Source: Sneathiella sedimenti
GTDB lineage: Bacteria > Pseudomonadota > Alphaproteobacteria > Sneathiellales > Sneathiellaceae
Assembly (NCBI RefSeq): GCF_017313765.1
Contig: NZ_JAFLNC010000006.1
Span: forward strand, 62,001-126,000
Direction: 5' to 3'
Length of the DNA stretch: 64,000 nucleotides
Shown: piece after piece, positions 44,843 to 54,423 of the stretch
Position numbering within the stretch: the stretch's first letter is position 1
Layout of the letters: every line of letters starts with the position of its first letter
Notes under the pieces: model-generated
The model's database searches: none
Seen by the model: the letters and a program-made list of their open reading frames with translations, nothing else
What the model was told of the DNA's origin: nothing
Position numbers and translations under genes: made by a program

Positions 44843-45027
44843 CCCCGTTCCCCTATTTTTTGCTTATTCTTTGATGGTTTTCATGGTGCCACCCTTTCGA
44901 AGGAATGGCAATATCCGGCAGAATTGCATCTAAGAATTCAGAAATTGATTTAATTGTCATATTCTTCTTTTATCTTTCGGTTTCTGGACTATATAAATCA
45001 GCTTGTGTGCAAGTGCGAAAGGATTGC

Positions 45028-45055
45028 TTGCTAATCTCGCGATCAGCGCTATACT
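45028..45055 (+). promoter_or_regulatory. Candidate sigma-70 promoter of typA
   Basis: TTGCTA (45028-45033) and TATACT (45050-45055) are separated by 16 bases, putting a start about 25-30 bases before the typA ATG. The -10 box is good and the -35 box has three or four of six consensus bases. A second TTGCTT at 45024 gives a 20-base spacer and is less likely. Confidence 0.4.
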
Positions 45056-45088
45056 GCGCGCGCTTTTTATAAAGACGAAGTATATATC

Positions 45089-46909
45089 ATGGAAATTCGG
45101 AACGTAGCGATTATCGCCCATGTCGATCATGGGAAGACAACTCTTGTGGATGGGCTCTTGAAACAGAGCGGGACGTTCCGGGATAACCAGAATGTGGCCG
45201 AACGCGCCATGGACAGCAATGATCTGGAGCGGGAACGCGGGATCACGATCCTTGCCAAATGTACCTCTGTCGAATGGGAAGGTTATCGCCTGAATATCGT
45301 GGATACACCGGGCCATGCCGATTTCGGCGGTGAAGTGGAACGTATTCTCAGCATGGTAGACGGGGTTGTGGTTCTGGTCGATGCCGCTGAAGGTCCGATG
45401 CCGCAGACGAAGTTTGTGACGCAAAAAGCACTTGGGCTTGGCTTGAAACCCATCATCGTCATCAACAAGGCGGATCGCCCCGACGCCCGTTCCAATGAAG
45501 TGTTGGATGAATGCTTTGACCTGCTCGTCGCCCTCGACGCGAACGAGGACCAACTCGACTTCCCGGTCCTGTATGCGTCCGCCAAGGAAGGCTGGGCGGT
45601 TACGGATTTATCCGAACCGAAGGAGAATCTTCATCCTCTGTTCAACTTGATTGTCAAGCATGTGAATGCGCCTGAAGTTGATGAGAAAGCTCCCTTTCGC
45701 ATGCTTGTCACCACGATTGAGGCCAACCCCTATCTTGGTCGGTTGTTGACAGGCCGGGTGGAAAGCGGCGTCCTGAAGACAAATGACCTGATCAAGGGTC
45801 TAAGCCGCAAGGGGGGCAAGATCGAGGATGCGCGCGCAACGAAAATTATGGCCTTCAGAGGACTTGAGCGCGAAACCATCGCAGAGGCACGCGCTGGCGA
45901 TATCGTTTCTGTAGCCGGTCTCGTGAAAACCACTGTCGCAGATACACTCGGCACGCCCGAGGAAACCCAGCCAATCGATGCGCAGCCGATCGATCCGCCG
46001 ACGATCTCGATGACATTTGCAATTAACTCTTCGCCACTCGCAGGCCGCGATGGCGACAAAGTGCAAAGCCGGGTGATCCGGGCACGCCTGATGAAGGAAA
46101 TCGAGGGCAATGTCTCCATTCGTGTCGAGGACAGCCCTGAAGCGGATTCCTATATTGTCTCCGGTCGGGGCGAGTTGCAGCTCGGGGTTTTGATCGAGAC
46201 GATGCGCCGTGAAGGATTTGAATTGTCCATCAGCCGCCCGAGAGTTCTGTTCCGGGAAGGCGAAAATGGCGAAACACTTGAGCCGCTCGAAGAAGTTGTT
46301 GTCGACGTCGATGACGAGTTTTCAGGTGTCGTGGTTGAGAAAGTCGCCCTTCGCAAGGGTACGATGACTGACATGCGCCCATCTGGCGGTGGCAAGACAC
46401 GAATCACATTCCTGTGCCCCACCCGTGGCCTGATCGGCTACCATGGCGAGTTCCTGACCGATACGCGTGGAACCGGTATCATGAACAGACTATTCCATTC
46501 CTATGTTCCGCATAAGGGAGAAATTCCCGGTCGGCGCAATGGCGTGCTTATCTCCAACTCTACAGGCAAGTCTGTCGCCTTTGCGCTTTGGAACCTTGAG
46601 GCACGCGGCTTCTTCTTTGTTGGAAGCGGCATCGACGTTTATGAGGGCATGATCCTTGGCGAACATAACCGCCCCAACGATCTGGAAGTCAATGCACTTA
46701 AAGCCAAGCAGCTTACAAATATCCGGGCATCGGGAACAGATGAGGCGGTTCGCCTTACGACCCCGCGTAAACTAAGCCTGGAGCAGGCAATCGCCTATAT
46801 TGACGACGATGAGCTGGTGGAAGTAACGCCAAATCACATTCGACTGCGCAAGCGCCATCTCGATCCACATGAGCGTAAAAAAGCCTCCCGCGAGAAGGTC
46901 GCCAGCTAA
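45089..46909 (+). CDS. typA: Translational GTPase TypA/BipA
   Basis: A 606-residue ribosome-binding GTPase that assists 50S assembly and stress adaptation. The G motifs are AHVDHGKTT (G1, about 10-18), the switch I threonine in [21 protein letters not shown] (G3), NKADRPDAR (G4) and YASAKEGW (G5). The EF-G-like domains II, III and V are followed by the TypA-specific C-terminal domain, [20 protein letters not shown], with [21 protein letters not shown] near the end. Length is normal for the family. It appears to be a single gene with its own promoter; the M20 gene is divergent. Confidence 0.97.
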   Translation: MEIRNVAIIAHVDHGKTTLVDGLLKQSGTFRDNQNVAERAMDSNDLERERGITILAKCTSVEWEGYRLNIVDTPGHADFGGEVERILSMVDGVVVLVDAAEGPMPQTKFVTQKALGLGLKPIIVINKADRPDARSNEVLDECFDLLVALDANEDQLDFPVLYASAKEGWAVTDLSEPKENLHPLFNLIVKHVNAPEVDEKAPFRMLVTTIEANPYLGRLLTGRVESGVLKTNDLIKGLSRKGGKIEDARATKIMAFRGLERETIAEARAGDIVSVAGLVKTTVADTLGTPEETQPIDAQPIDPPTISMTFAINSSPLAGRDGDKVQSRVIRARLMKEIEGNVSIRVEDSPEADSYIVSGRGELQLGVLIETMRREGFELSISRPRVLFREGENGETLEPLEEVVVDVDDEFSGVVVEKVALRKGTMTDMRPSGGGKTRITFLCPTRGLIGYHGEFLTDTRGTGIMNRLFHSYVPHKGEIPGRRNGVLISNSTGKSVAFALWNLEARGFFFVGSGIDVYEGMILGEHNRPNDLEVNALKAKQLTNIRASGTDEAVRLTTPRKLSLEQAIAYIDDDELVEVTPNHIRLRKRHLDPHERKKASREKVAS

Positions 46910-47026
46910 CCCTCCGCACAGAATTTCAGGCGCCCTTGCAGCATCCTAAAATAAGGGTGGCGATTAATGGCGACTTGTGGAAACATATGTCTGTCTTAAC
47001 AATAACAAAAACCAAATGAGGATAGA

Positions 47027-47248
47027 ATGGCGTTAATTGACGTAGTTGCCGAAGTCGCGGGGAAGGTCTGGAAAGTCGAAGCTGAGGTCGGTCAGCAACT
47101 GGAAGAAGATGACGACGTCGTCATTCTGGAGAGCATGAAAATGGAGATTCCTGTGGGCGCGCCCGCCGAAGGAACGCTCAAGGAAATCCTTGTCGGTGAG
47201 GGCGATGCGGTCGCGGAAGACCAGGTCATTGCCAGAATAGAAACCTGA
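47027..47248 (+). CDS. Small biotinyl/lipoyl carrier protein
   Basis: A 73-residue single biotinyl domain. Lys38 in the ESMKME motif is the predicted biotinylation site, and GxxG-type turns surround it. The whole protein equals the C-terminal domain of AccB or of pyruvate/propionyl-CoA carboxylase, without the longer linker of AccB, so it is a free-standing carrier. No carboxylase gene is adjacent; the partner is unknown. GAGG lies eight bases before the ATG. Propionyl-CoA carboxylation would fit the propionyl-CoA made by MmsA, but typical propionyl-CoA carboxylases carry their own carrier domain. Confidence 0.87.
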   Translation: MALIDVVAEVAGKVWKVEAEVGQQLEEDDDVVILESMKMEIPVGAPAEGTLKEILVGEGDAVAEDQVIARIET

Positions 47249-47278
47249 ACGGATATTTGCCGTAATCTGAAAGTTAGT

Positions 47279-47647
47279 CTACCAGAGCCAGGTCGCCGGA
47301 TCGGGGACCGGTTCTTCGCGTGCGTGTAGCTTTAGGCCTTTGGCACAACGAATGATAAACCAGATATAGGCTGCCAGGATTATCAAGAATCCGATGCCGG
47401 CGAATACCAGCAACGACCCGATTACGCAGTACAGGAAGAATATCCAGAAGCTGCGGATCTGGTAGCGAAAATGCGTCTCAGCCCAAGGCGCACCGTCCCC
47501 CCGGTTTATATAGGCCATTATAACACCGACTAAATGTGCTATCGGAATAATGAGGCCAGCCAGATAGATAATATAAACTTTCTGCACCATTTTTGCAGCT
47601 TCCCGCATCCGGGGGCCATCTTCTGTTCGTTCAGTGACGTTATTCAT
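47279..47647 (-). CDS. Small membrane protein, DUF4870-like
   Basis: A 122-residue inner-membrane protein with three hydrophobic helices (VYIIYLAGLIIPIAHLVGVIMAYI, IFFLYCVIGSLLVFAGIGFLI and IILAAYIWFIIRCAKGL, partly merged). The conserved motif AYINRGDGAPWAETHFRYQIRSFW is in the first loop, and the protein ends DPATWLW. The layout is that of DUF4870 or a related TM family found in many proteobacteria. No function is known. It lies 19 bases after the start-proximal side of the coiled-coil gene, with which it is probably co-transcribed downstream. Confidence 0.8.
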   Translation of the reverse strand: MNNVTERTEDGPRMREAAKMVQKVYIIYLAGLIIPIAHLVGVIMAYINRGDGAPWAETHFRYQIRSFWIFFLYCVIGSLLVFAGIGFLIILAAYIWFIIRCAKGLKLHAREEPVPDPATWLW

Positions 47648-47665
47648 TCCCGCGCCCTTTCCGGC

Positions 47666-50600
47666 TTACTCCATGCCTTCCAACGCTTCTTGCAGCAGGA
47701 GGTAGACTTTTCCTACGTCCGCCGTAATAAAGGCATCTGAAAGCAGCTCGGAATGATCGACGGCGCCGGCCTCCGCCATGATTTCACGGAACTCCGATAC
47801 ATACTGATCTGCGAATCGGCGGAAATCGCCGCTGTCACGATACCGTGCACGGATCTTGTCCGCGTCGCGTGACTTCAATAATTTCCGTGTGAAAATACCC
47901 TTTTCACCCTTCCGATATCGCCGCCATAACTCCTCCGACAGGCTGCTGTCCATGATCCTGTTCAGGTCGATGGTCAGGGAATTCAGGTTTTCCATGATAA
48001 ACGCGGTGGACTTCATGAACTGTTCGTTACGGACCTTGTTTTTCTTCTCTAACAAGCGATCCGTTTCCTTCTTCGCCCGGGCCGCAGCCGTCGTGAGATT
48101 TGTGGTCTGCTGTTCAATTTTCTGTCCCGACAACAAAGCGTCTTCTGCCGCTTTTTCCGCGGCCGTTTTAAACGCTGCGCTCTCTTCCTTAAGGATGGTA
48201 GCAGACTGGTTGAGCGTACTTTCGACCTGTTTTACGGAGAGAGCGAGCTTCTTGTGCTGGCTTTCAAATTGCTCCCCCAATGCCCGCGCGCTTTCGTTGG
48301 CCTTGTTGGTAAAGTGGATGAGCTCTTCAGCCTGACCATGAAACAGTTTCGCGGCGCCCGAACCGGCTTCCTTCACCTGTAGGCCGGCTTCCGATATTTT
48401 TGCCGTCACTCGATCAAGGTCTTCATGGATATGACGACGAGTGTCGTCAATTTCCATTTTGTGTTTTGCCAATGCCTGATCTGCGTATTGAATGCCCTTG
48501 ATCATTAATTCACTGGCCTTTGCAAGCTCGACAGATCGGCGATGGAATCTATCGCTTGCTTCCGACGCCTGATCCACTGACTGGTCTAGCATGTAAGAGC
48601 GTTCAGACAGCGTTTTCTCGACAGTCTCTACCTGTTCCGTCAACTGGCGGGCAATATCCGCGAGAGCCTGTGTTTCCTGCTGAAGAATTTCTTCCATAGC
48701 TTCGGCATGATCCTTCGCCCGGACGGAGATATCCGCAAGCTCCTCCATATGGACCTTGGCGGATCCACTCGCCTCGCTGATATGGGCAAGCGAGGAGCGG
48801 GTAACTTCTGCCAGTCGGCTGCCCTGACCTTCCGCCTTGGCAGCCACCTTGTTCAATTGCTCGACATGATCGGTAGCCTGATCACCCATCGCCCTCAACT
48901 CGGCAGAGGCGCGCTCCGCTGTCTTGGCGAGTTCAGCGGTCTGGGAATGCGCGGCCTCACCAGACTGACGCGCCTGCAAGGTTGCCCGTTCTGCTGTCGC
49001 CATGAAGTCCTGATGGTAACGTATGGTTTCCTCAATGGCGGCGGCAAGCTTGCTTTTCGAGTGATCCGCGGAAGCCCCGAGCTCTTTCTGCTGTTTGCTC
49101 AAAGCCTCACTTGCCGAGGCAAGGGTTCGCGAGGCCTTGTCAGCACTCACCTCAATTTCCGAACCTTCACGGCGCAGTTCCTCGCCCGCTTCACGCATCT
49201 TGCCTGTAACCGCATCGGAGGTCAGTTTGAGGTCTTCTGCCTGGCGCTGCAGACTGGTCCCAACTTCCGCAATCCGGCTGTTCGTATCCGTACTCGCTTC
49301 GGCCAGCAGCATCACGTCTTTTTCAAGACGCTCACTGATCTCTCGCGACATAGCCAATATCTGCTGAGAGGCTGATTCAAAAACCGCGATCTGATTGCGG
49401 AGTTGTTCCTGAATGAGCGTCGTTCTTGCACCGGTGGCTTCGGAGGCTTCATTGAGGTTTGCCGCATGGGTCGCAAGTTTTTCGCCGAGCTGATCCGCAT
49501 TTCTAAGGGATTTCTCGCTTGCAGCATCGAGAAGCTCCTGTCCCTGACGGAGGCTTAGGTCTACTGCCTCGAGGCTCTGTCCGGTCGATTTTAGGATGCC
49601 TTCCAGAGTAGCTGTCTCATCCTTCAGTTTCATGCTGCTGAGCAACATTTTCTCAGTCATCTCGCTGGTTTTAACAGCAAGGTCCTGGGTATTCTCGCGG
49701 AGCAGGTCGGCGGTTTCCTGTGCGCCGGTCTCAGCCTCTTTCGCTACCTGCAACAAGCCAGCCTCCCGGCTTTCGAGTTGGTCAAGTGCCTTGTCCACTT
49801 CGGCCACGCTGTTTATCAGTGTATTCCGAAGGGCATTAAGGCGCGTAACGCCTTCATCGCTTGCAATGCTTAAGTCCGTAGTGCTTTGCAGCAGAATATC
49901 GGCGGTCTTGGAAAGCTCGGTTGAGGAGTTACGAGAAATCTCGGCGATTTCCTGCCCGCGTTCACCCAGATGCGCCGTGCCGTCATCCAGCTTCTGTCGC
50001 AGTTGATTGGCGGCATCTTCCAGGCTTTTGATCTGGTTACCGAGTGCGTCTTTGGCTTGTGCTGTTTTTTCTAAGGTCTGTGTCGCGGTTGCAAATATTT
50101 TCTCGCTCGTATCACCAAGAATTAGGGTGATGTCCTGCGATTTTTCATCGGCGACACGAATGGCATTTTCAAGCGCCTTTATCTGCGCTGCCAGAGCATC
50201 TTGAACGGATTTGCTCCGTTCCTCGGTTTCATTGGCTGCATTCTGCAGACTGCTGGTCTGAAGCGTAATCGCATCATTAAGCCGTGTGCCCTGCTCATTA
50301 ATCTTGTCGATCAGAGCGTTAATCTGCTGTTCCCGGCTTTCGAGTTCGCCTTTTATCCGGTCTGATGTTTTAAGGAGACCATCCGTCGCTGAACTGGCGG
50401 CATCTCCCTGTTTTTCCAGTTGATCGGACGCGTCCTCAATTCGACGAGCCGCCTTCTCTGTTCCGTCCTGAACGGCTTTAGACTGACGTTCTAGCGCTTC
50501 AGTAAGCCGGGCAACCCGGTTTTCCGCCTCGACGCTCGGATACCCTAGGTTGGCCATTAATTGATCGAGGGCATTGCCCTTCAGGCGCGCTTCAAGTCCG

Positions 50601-50896
50601 CGATAAAAATAGCCAAGCAACAGCCACAAGAAGGCTAGCGGCGCAAATGCGCCCAAAAACAGGATTCCCAGGTCCAGAGGGGCAATCTGGAGAATGTCAG
50701 GCCAGCCGATTCTTGTATAAACATAGGCGCCAACAGCCACAAGCCAGCCCAAGGTCAGAAGAACGCCAATACCAAACAACCAGGCAGCACCGGATAACCC
50801 TTTATTTTCCGGAGCTTTTTGCGGCACAACATCTGTTTTCGCGGCGGGCATTGTCTCGCCGCTGCGAATTTGAACTTTCTGATGTTTTTGCAACAT
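47666..50896 (-). CDS. Large coiled-coil membrane protein, TipN-like architecture
   Basis: A 1076-residue protein. Two transmembrane helices lie near residues 38-62 and 75-97, in WLFGIGVLLTLGWLVAVGAYVY and LGILFLGAFAPLAFLWLLLGYFY. About 800 residues of heptad-rich coiled coil follow, dense in Ala, Glu, Ser, Thr and Gln, with repeats like SEKIFATATQTLEKTAQAKD. The last 130 residues form a globular domain (NSLTIDLNRIMDSSLSEELW, then RFADQYVSEFREIM). The ATG at 50896 has AGGAGAGGGGTG upstream. Two N-terminal helices plus a long coiled coil is the layout of the Caulobacter polarity factor TipN. Whether it is an ortholog is unknown. Methyl-accepting signalling domains were considered but no HAMP or signalling hairpin is seen. 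Confidence 0.85.
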   Translation of the reverse strand: MLQKHQKVQIRSGETMPAAKTDVVPQKAPENKGLSGAAWLFGIGVLLTLGWLVAVGAYVYTRIGWPDILQIAPLDLGILFLGAFAPLAFLWLLLGYFYRGLEARLKGNALDQLMANLGYPSVEAENRVARLTEALERQSKAVQDGTEKAARRIEDASDQLEKQGDAASSATDGLLKTSDRIKGELESREQQINALIDKINEQGTRLNDAITLQTSSLQNAANETEERSKSVQDALAAQIKALENAIRVADEKSQDITLILGDTSEKIFATATQTLEKTAQAKDALGNQIKSLEDAANQLRQKLDDGTAHLGERGQEIAEISRNSSTELSKTADILLQSTTDLSIASDEGVTRLNALRNTLINSVAEVDKALDQLESREAGLLQVAKEAETGAQETADLLRENTQDLAVKTSEMTEKMLLSSMKLKDETATLEGILKSTGQSLEAVDLSLRQGQELLDAASEKSLRNADQLGEKLATHAANLNEASEATGARTTLIQEQLRNQIAVFESASQQILAMSREISERLEKDVMLLAEASTDTNSRIAEVGTSLQRQAEDLKLTSDAVTGKMREAGEELRREGSEIEVSADKASRTLASASEALSKQQKELGASADHSKSKLAAAIEETIRYHQDFMATAERATLQARQSGEAAHSQTAELAKTAERASAELRAMGDQATDHVEQLNKVAAKAEGQGSRLAEVTRSSLAHISEASGSAKVHMEELADISVRAKDHAEAMEEILQQETQALADIARQLTEQVETVEKTLSERSYMLDQSVDQASEASDRFHRRSVELAKASELMIKGIQYADQALAKHKMEIDDTRRHIHEDLDRVTAKISEAGLQVKEAGSGAAKLFHGQAEELIHFTNKANESARALGEQFESQHKKLALSVKQVESTLNQSATILKEESAAFKTAAEKAAEDALLSGQKIEQQTTNLTTAAARAKKETDRLLEKKNKVRNEQFMKSTAFIMENLNSLTIDLNRIMDSSLSEELWRRYRKGEKGIFTRKLLKSRDADKIRARYRDSGDFRRFADQYVSEFREIMAEAGAVDHSELLSDAFITADVGKVYLLLQEALEGME

Positions 50897-51005
50897 CACC
50901 CCTCTCCTACTAAACGATCAGAGAAGGGTTCCGCAAAAGCTTCGCTGCGTCAAGTTTTCTGATTAAATGAACCCCTCCGAAATCTGGAAATCCCTTAAAA
51001 AACGA

Positions 51006-52148
51006 TTACTTGATAACACCTGCGTTGCGCAATTCATCGATGGTGTCATCGGCGATACCCCAGTCACGCATCGCCTCCACCGTATGTTCTCCCGGCAGGC
51101 AGGGCGGGCTCTGGATGGCCCCCTCGGTCCGGCTGAAGCGTGGTGCCGGGGCAGGCTGGACAATTCCTTCATATTCAACGAAGGTTTTCCGATGAGTGTT
51201 GTGGGGATGCTGTGTCGCTTCCATGATGGAAAGCACGGGCGCATAACAAACATCGGTTCCCAACATTATTTCATCCCATTCATCCCGGGTTTTCGTCTTG
51301 AATACCTCCGTCAGGCGCGCCTTGAGGATCGGCCAGCTTTTCTGATCCAGCTGAGGCGGCAGATCTTCCTTATCCAATCCTGTGCGTTCCAACAATTCTT
51401 TATAAAACTTCTTCTCAATGGAGCCGATCGAAACATATTTTCCATCTGCCGTCTCATAGACACCATAATAGTGGGCACCGGTATCGAGCATATTTACGCC
51501 GCGTTCATCCTTCCAGTTGCCCGCAGACATCAGACCAAAGAATATGGTCATCAAAGAGGCAGCGCCATCGACCATTGCCGTATCGACTACCTGTCCCTTG
51601 CCAGATTTCTGGGCCTCAAGGATACCGCAGACAAGACCAAGTGCGAGATAAAGTGCGCCACCTCCAAAATCGCCGACCAAATTAAGCGGCGGTACCGGAG
51701 CCTCACCTTTCCGTCCGATTGCATGTAGCACACCGGAAAGGGCAATATAGTTGATGTCATGGCCGGCCGCCTTTGCCATTGGGCCGTCCTGCCCCCAACC
51801 TGTCATACGTCCGTAGACAAGCTTCGGGTTGCGCTTCAACGCCTCGTCTGGCCCCAGTCCCATACGTTCCATGACGCCGGGACGAAATCCCTCGATAAGG
51901 CCGTCGGCCTGCTCAATCAATTTTAGGACAACCTCACGCCCCGCTTCGCTTTTCGTATCCACGGCGACAGAGCGGCGACTCCGCATCAGGAGGCTGTTGC
52001 GGGAGCTGGGCATGCTGCCAAGACCAGGATCCGACAGACGATCGATACGAACGATATCGGCGCCAAGATCCGCCAACAGCATCGCGCACATCGGACCCGG
52101 ACCGATCCCGCCCATTTCAACAATTTTATATCCAGATAATGGCCCCAT
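51006..52148 (-). CDS. CaiB/BaiF CoA-transferase, alpha-methylacyl-CoA racemase-like
   Basis: A 380-residue family III CoA-transferase-fold protein. His130 and Asp160 ([28 protein letters not shown]) are the acid/base pair of alpha-methylacyl-CoA racemase, and [19 protein letters not shown] contains the conserved loop of that subgroup. This points to racemisation of 2-methylacyl-CoA rather than CoA transfer; transferases have a catalytic Asp in the position equivalent to the DTKSEAG region. Branched-chain acyl-CoA metabolism elsewhere in the window fits. AAAAGGGAAAAAATA precedes the ATG. It stands alone between two minus-strand genes with gaps of over 75 bases. Confidence 0.88.
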   Translation of the reverse strand: MGPLSGYKIVEMGGIGPGPMCAMLLADLGADIVRIDRLSDPGLGSMPSSRNSLLMRSRRSVAVDTKSEAGREVVLKLIEQADGLIEGFRPGVMERMGLGPDEALKRNPKLVYGRMTGWGQDGPMAKAAGHDINYIALSGVLHAIGRKGEAPVPPLNLVGDFGGGALYLALGLVCGILEAQKSGKGQVVDTAMVDGAASLMTIFFGLMSAGNWKDERGVNMLDTGAHYYGVYETADGKYVSIGSIEKKFYKELLERTGLDKEDLPPQLDQKSWPILKARLTEVFKTKTRDEWDEIMLGTDVCYAPVLSIMEATQHPHNTHRKTFVEYEGIVQPAPAPRFSRTEGAIQSPPCLPGEHTVEAMRDWGIADDTIDELRNAGVIK

Positions 52149-52226
52149 TATTTTTTCCCTTTTTAATTATTATAGACCTAAGTGATTCCAGCTAATTTAT
52201 ACCGTTCCAGATTGAACTGTCATCCC

Positions 52227-53393
52227 TTAAAGTTGCAGAGACTCTGGCGCACGCCTCAAATACTGGCATATCAACAAGGCCATGGCGCAACTTCCCGCCA
52301 TAAAGAAATAGGCCCCGACTGAAAAGCTTTCATAAAGATAGCCTGAGAAGAACAGGCCTCCGCCCATTATCAGCCCGAGAGATATGGCCGAATAAAGACC
52401 CTGTGCCCGCGCCGACATCTCAACAGGTATTTTTTCCGTGATAAACCGCATAGCACCCAGATGGGCTGCCGCAAAGGTTACGCCATGGAGCATTTGTATG
52501 AAAATTAAAACGGGAACATCCGGTGACAATCCCATTACTGTCCACCTTATCATGCCCGATATGCCGCCGAGGACAATAAGCTGTAGCGGGCTAAAGGATT
52601 TGAACAAATGTTTGGCAAAGGCGAACAGAATTATTTCGACGATCACCCCTTCCGCCCACAGAAATCCAATCGTTGCATCGCTAATTCCCTGCTTTTGCCA
52701 ATGAAGGGTCCCGGCTGCGTACAGAATGGCATGACTTCCCTGAATTAACCCGGCGGCCAGGAGAAAGACAAGAAAGGGCGGGGATTTCAACAAGCGACGA
52801 AGGCCTTTTTTGCCTTGTTCACTGGGACTTATATGCACTTCGGGAAGCAGCAGACAGCACAGAAACAAAAGCAGAAAGGCGGCGGAGAGCATGACCGGGA
52901 TGAAATCAGGAGTCCGTTCAGCCAGTAGCAGGCCACCAAAGAAGGACCCGCCAATAAAGGAAATCGACCCCCAAAGGCGAATGCGCGGATAGTCTATATT
53001 CCGAGTTCTCCCGAGAGTGAGAACCAGGTTGTCGCCAACGGCACTAAAGGAAGAAATTAGAATTCCGATAGACAAAGCCACCGCAAAAATCTGCAGAAAC
53101 CCATCAACAACGAAATACAGCTGAAACAGTGCAAGAGAAAGCGCGGACATGATCACCAGTGGGGCACGCCGCCTGCCAAAATAATCCGCAAGGGAAGTAA
53201 TCATCGGGGTGAACAGAATTTTGGACCACACGGGCGCAGAAAGAACAATGCCAATTTCTTCCGCTGATAGCCCCTTAAAGGAAAGCCAGACCGGCCAGAA
53301 CGGTAATTGAAGCCCGACAATTAGAAATAGCGCGGCATAAAACGGCGCCAGCCGAATGGACAGGAAAAAATCGTTAGAAGTGAACGGAGGCAC
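52227..53393 (-). CDS. MFS transporter
   Basis: A 388-residue, twelve-helix major facilitator of the inner membrane, of the HcaT (phenylpropionate) or MFS_1-like nucleoside transporter type: FYAALFLIVGLQLPFWPVWL at the start, a RRRAPL loop between helices 2 and 3, DNLVLTLGRTRNIDYPRIRLWGSISF before helix 5, then IPVEMSARAQGLYSAISLGL in the second half. These are marks of the phenylpropionate/nucleoside subgroup. The substrate is unknown. The GTG at 53393 has no clear ribosome binding site. It is not in an obvious catabolic operon. Confidence 0.87.
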   Translation of the reverse strand: MPPFTSNDFFLSIRLAPFYAALFLIVGLQLPFWPVWLSFKGLSAEEIGIVLSAPVWSKILFTPMITSLADYFGRRRAPLVIMSALSLALFQLYFVVDGFLQIFAVALSIGILISSFSAVGDNLVLTLGRTRNIDYPRIRLWGSISFIGGSFFGGLLLAERTPDFIPVMLSAAFLLLFLCCLLLPEVHISPSEQGKKGLRRLLKSPPFLVFLLAAGLIQGSHAILYAAGTLHWQKQGISDATIGFLWAEGVIVEIILFAFAKHLFKSFSPLQLIVLGGISGMIRWTVMGLSPDVPVLIFIQMLHGVTFAAAHLGAMRFITEKIPVEMSARAQGLYSAISLGLIMGGGLFFSGYLYESFSVGAYFFMAGSCAMALLICQYLRRAPESLQL

Positions 53394-53558
53394 GTACGGC
53401 GTCTTTCTGATTACAGCGTCAAGTTATTCCTAGGGGAGTTAGACGATAGTGTAAAGCAGGCGTCATTTAGAGGGATAAATATTTGCCTATACAGATATTC
53501 TCTGGCTTAATCGGCCATCAAGAATTTGCATGAGATGAAGCAAAGGGGCGAGAGGGAA

Positions 53559-54398
53559 ATGGGTAAAATAGTCGGCGGAATTGTAGTCGGTCTTATTGTT
53601 ATCATAGCCGTCGCTGTTGGCGTCTTCTATTTCAACCTGGATAAAATGATTATTGCTGCGGTTGAAAAATATGGCTCTGAAGTCACGAAGACGGAGGTTG
53701 TCCTGAAAGAGGTTGATCTGGACCTGAAAAGCGGTAAGGGCGCACTCAAAGGCTTCAGCGTCGGCAATCCTGAAGGTTTCGACGAAGATCATTCCATTAA
53801 ACTCGACAGCATCGCAGTGGAAGTTGACATTTCGGATACGAGCGAGGAAATTATTCATATCCGCGAGATCCGGGTCGAAAATCCCTCGATTATCTATGCC
53901 GTAAACCAGACCACCAATAACCTGGATGCCATTCGGAACAATGTCGACACCTTCCTGAAGGAAAAAGGCTTGTCGGGCGGCGATAAAAAAGATGAGGGCA
54001 GCGATGAAAGTGGTCCGAAACTCATCATTGATAATATATTCATCAATGGTGGACAGGTTTCCGTGATATCGCCCGTGCTTGCCGGCAAGAAAATCGACGG
54101 CAGGTTACCGAATATTCATATGACCAATATTGGTAAAGACGAAGGAGGGGCAACCCCCGGACAGGTTGCGGCAAAAGTTGTTAACGAGCTGACCGGCAAG
54201 GCCATGACGGTCATCACCGGCCTCGGGATCGGCAAAAACCTTGGTAGTTTGCTTGAAAACGCAGGCGACCTTGTCCTTAAGAAAGGCGTCGGAAAAGCCG
54301 CAGGCGAAGCCGGGGTGATCGCTGAGGACGCGGCCAAGGGCGCGGTCGATGCAGTAGAAGGCGCCGGCAAATCTATCAAGAAACTGTTTGGTGACTAG
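53559..54398 (+). CDS. AsmA/DUF748-like envelope protein
   Basis: A 279-residue protein with one N-terminal transmembrane helix (GKIVGGIVVGLIVIIAVAVGVFYF) and an extracytoplasmic domain. The domain has EVVLKEVDLDLKSGKGALKGFSVGNPEGF, IKLDSIAVEVDISD and IIDNIFINGGQVSVISP. These beta-strand repeats are like the N-terminal part of AsmA or DUF748 proteins, which are linked to lipid transport across the envelope. It is much shorter than typical AsmA. The last 50 residues are Gly/Ala/Lys-rich and amphipathic. GAGAGGGAA precedes the ATG at 53559. It is 25 bases before the MscS-type channel gene. Confidence 0.75.
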   Translation: MGKIVGGIVVGLIVIIAVAVGVFYFNLDKMIIAAVEKYGSEVTKTEVVLKEVDLDLKSGKGALKGFSVGNPEGFDEDHSIKLDSIAVEVDISDTSEEIIHIREIRVENPSIIYAVNQTTNNLDAIRNNVDTFLKEKGLSGGDKKDEGSDESGPKLIIDNIFINGGQVSVISPVLAGKKIDGRLPNIHMTNIGKDEGGATPGQVAAKVVNELTGKAMTVITGLGIGKNLGSLLENAGDLVLKKGVGKAAGEAGVIAEDAAKGAVDAVEGAGKSIKKLFGD

Positions 54399-54423
54399 GA
54401 CCTCCATTAACTAAGTAGAGATT

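Noticed and set aside
44843-45027. Possible riboswitch or leader RNA before typA
   Set aside because: The interval is AT-rich without a conserved aptamer pattern or a stable hairpin; only a promoter can be supported.
47666-50896. The coiled-coil membrane protein as a methyl-accepting chemotaxis receptor
   Set aside because: Ala/Glu/Ser-rich helices are similar at first sight, but there is no HAMP domain, no periplasmic sensor and no conserved signalling tip.
50967-51728. Open frame of 253 codons opposite the CoA-transferase gene
   Set aside because: The minus-strand enzyme has clear catalytic motifs across the whole interval, so the plus-strand frame is a shadow.
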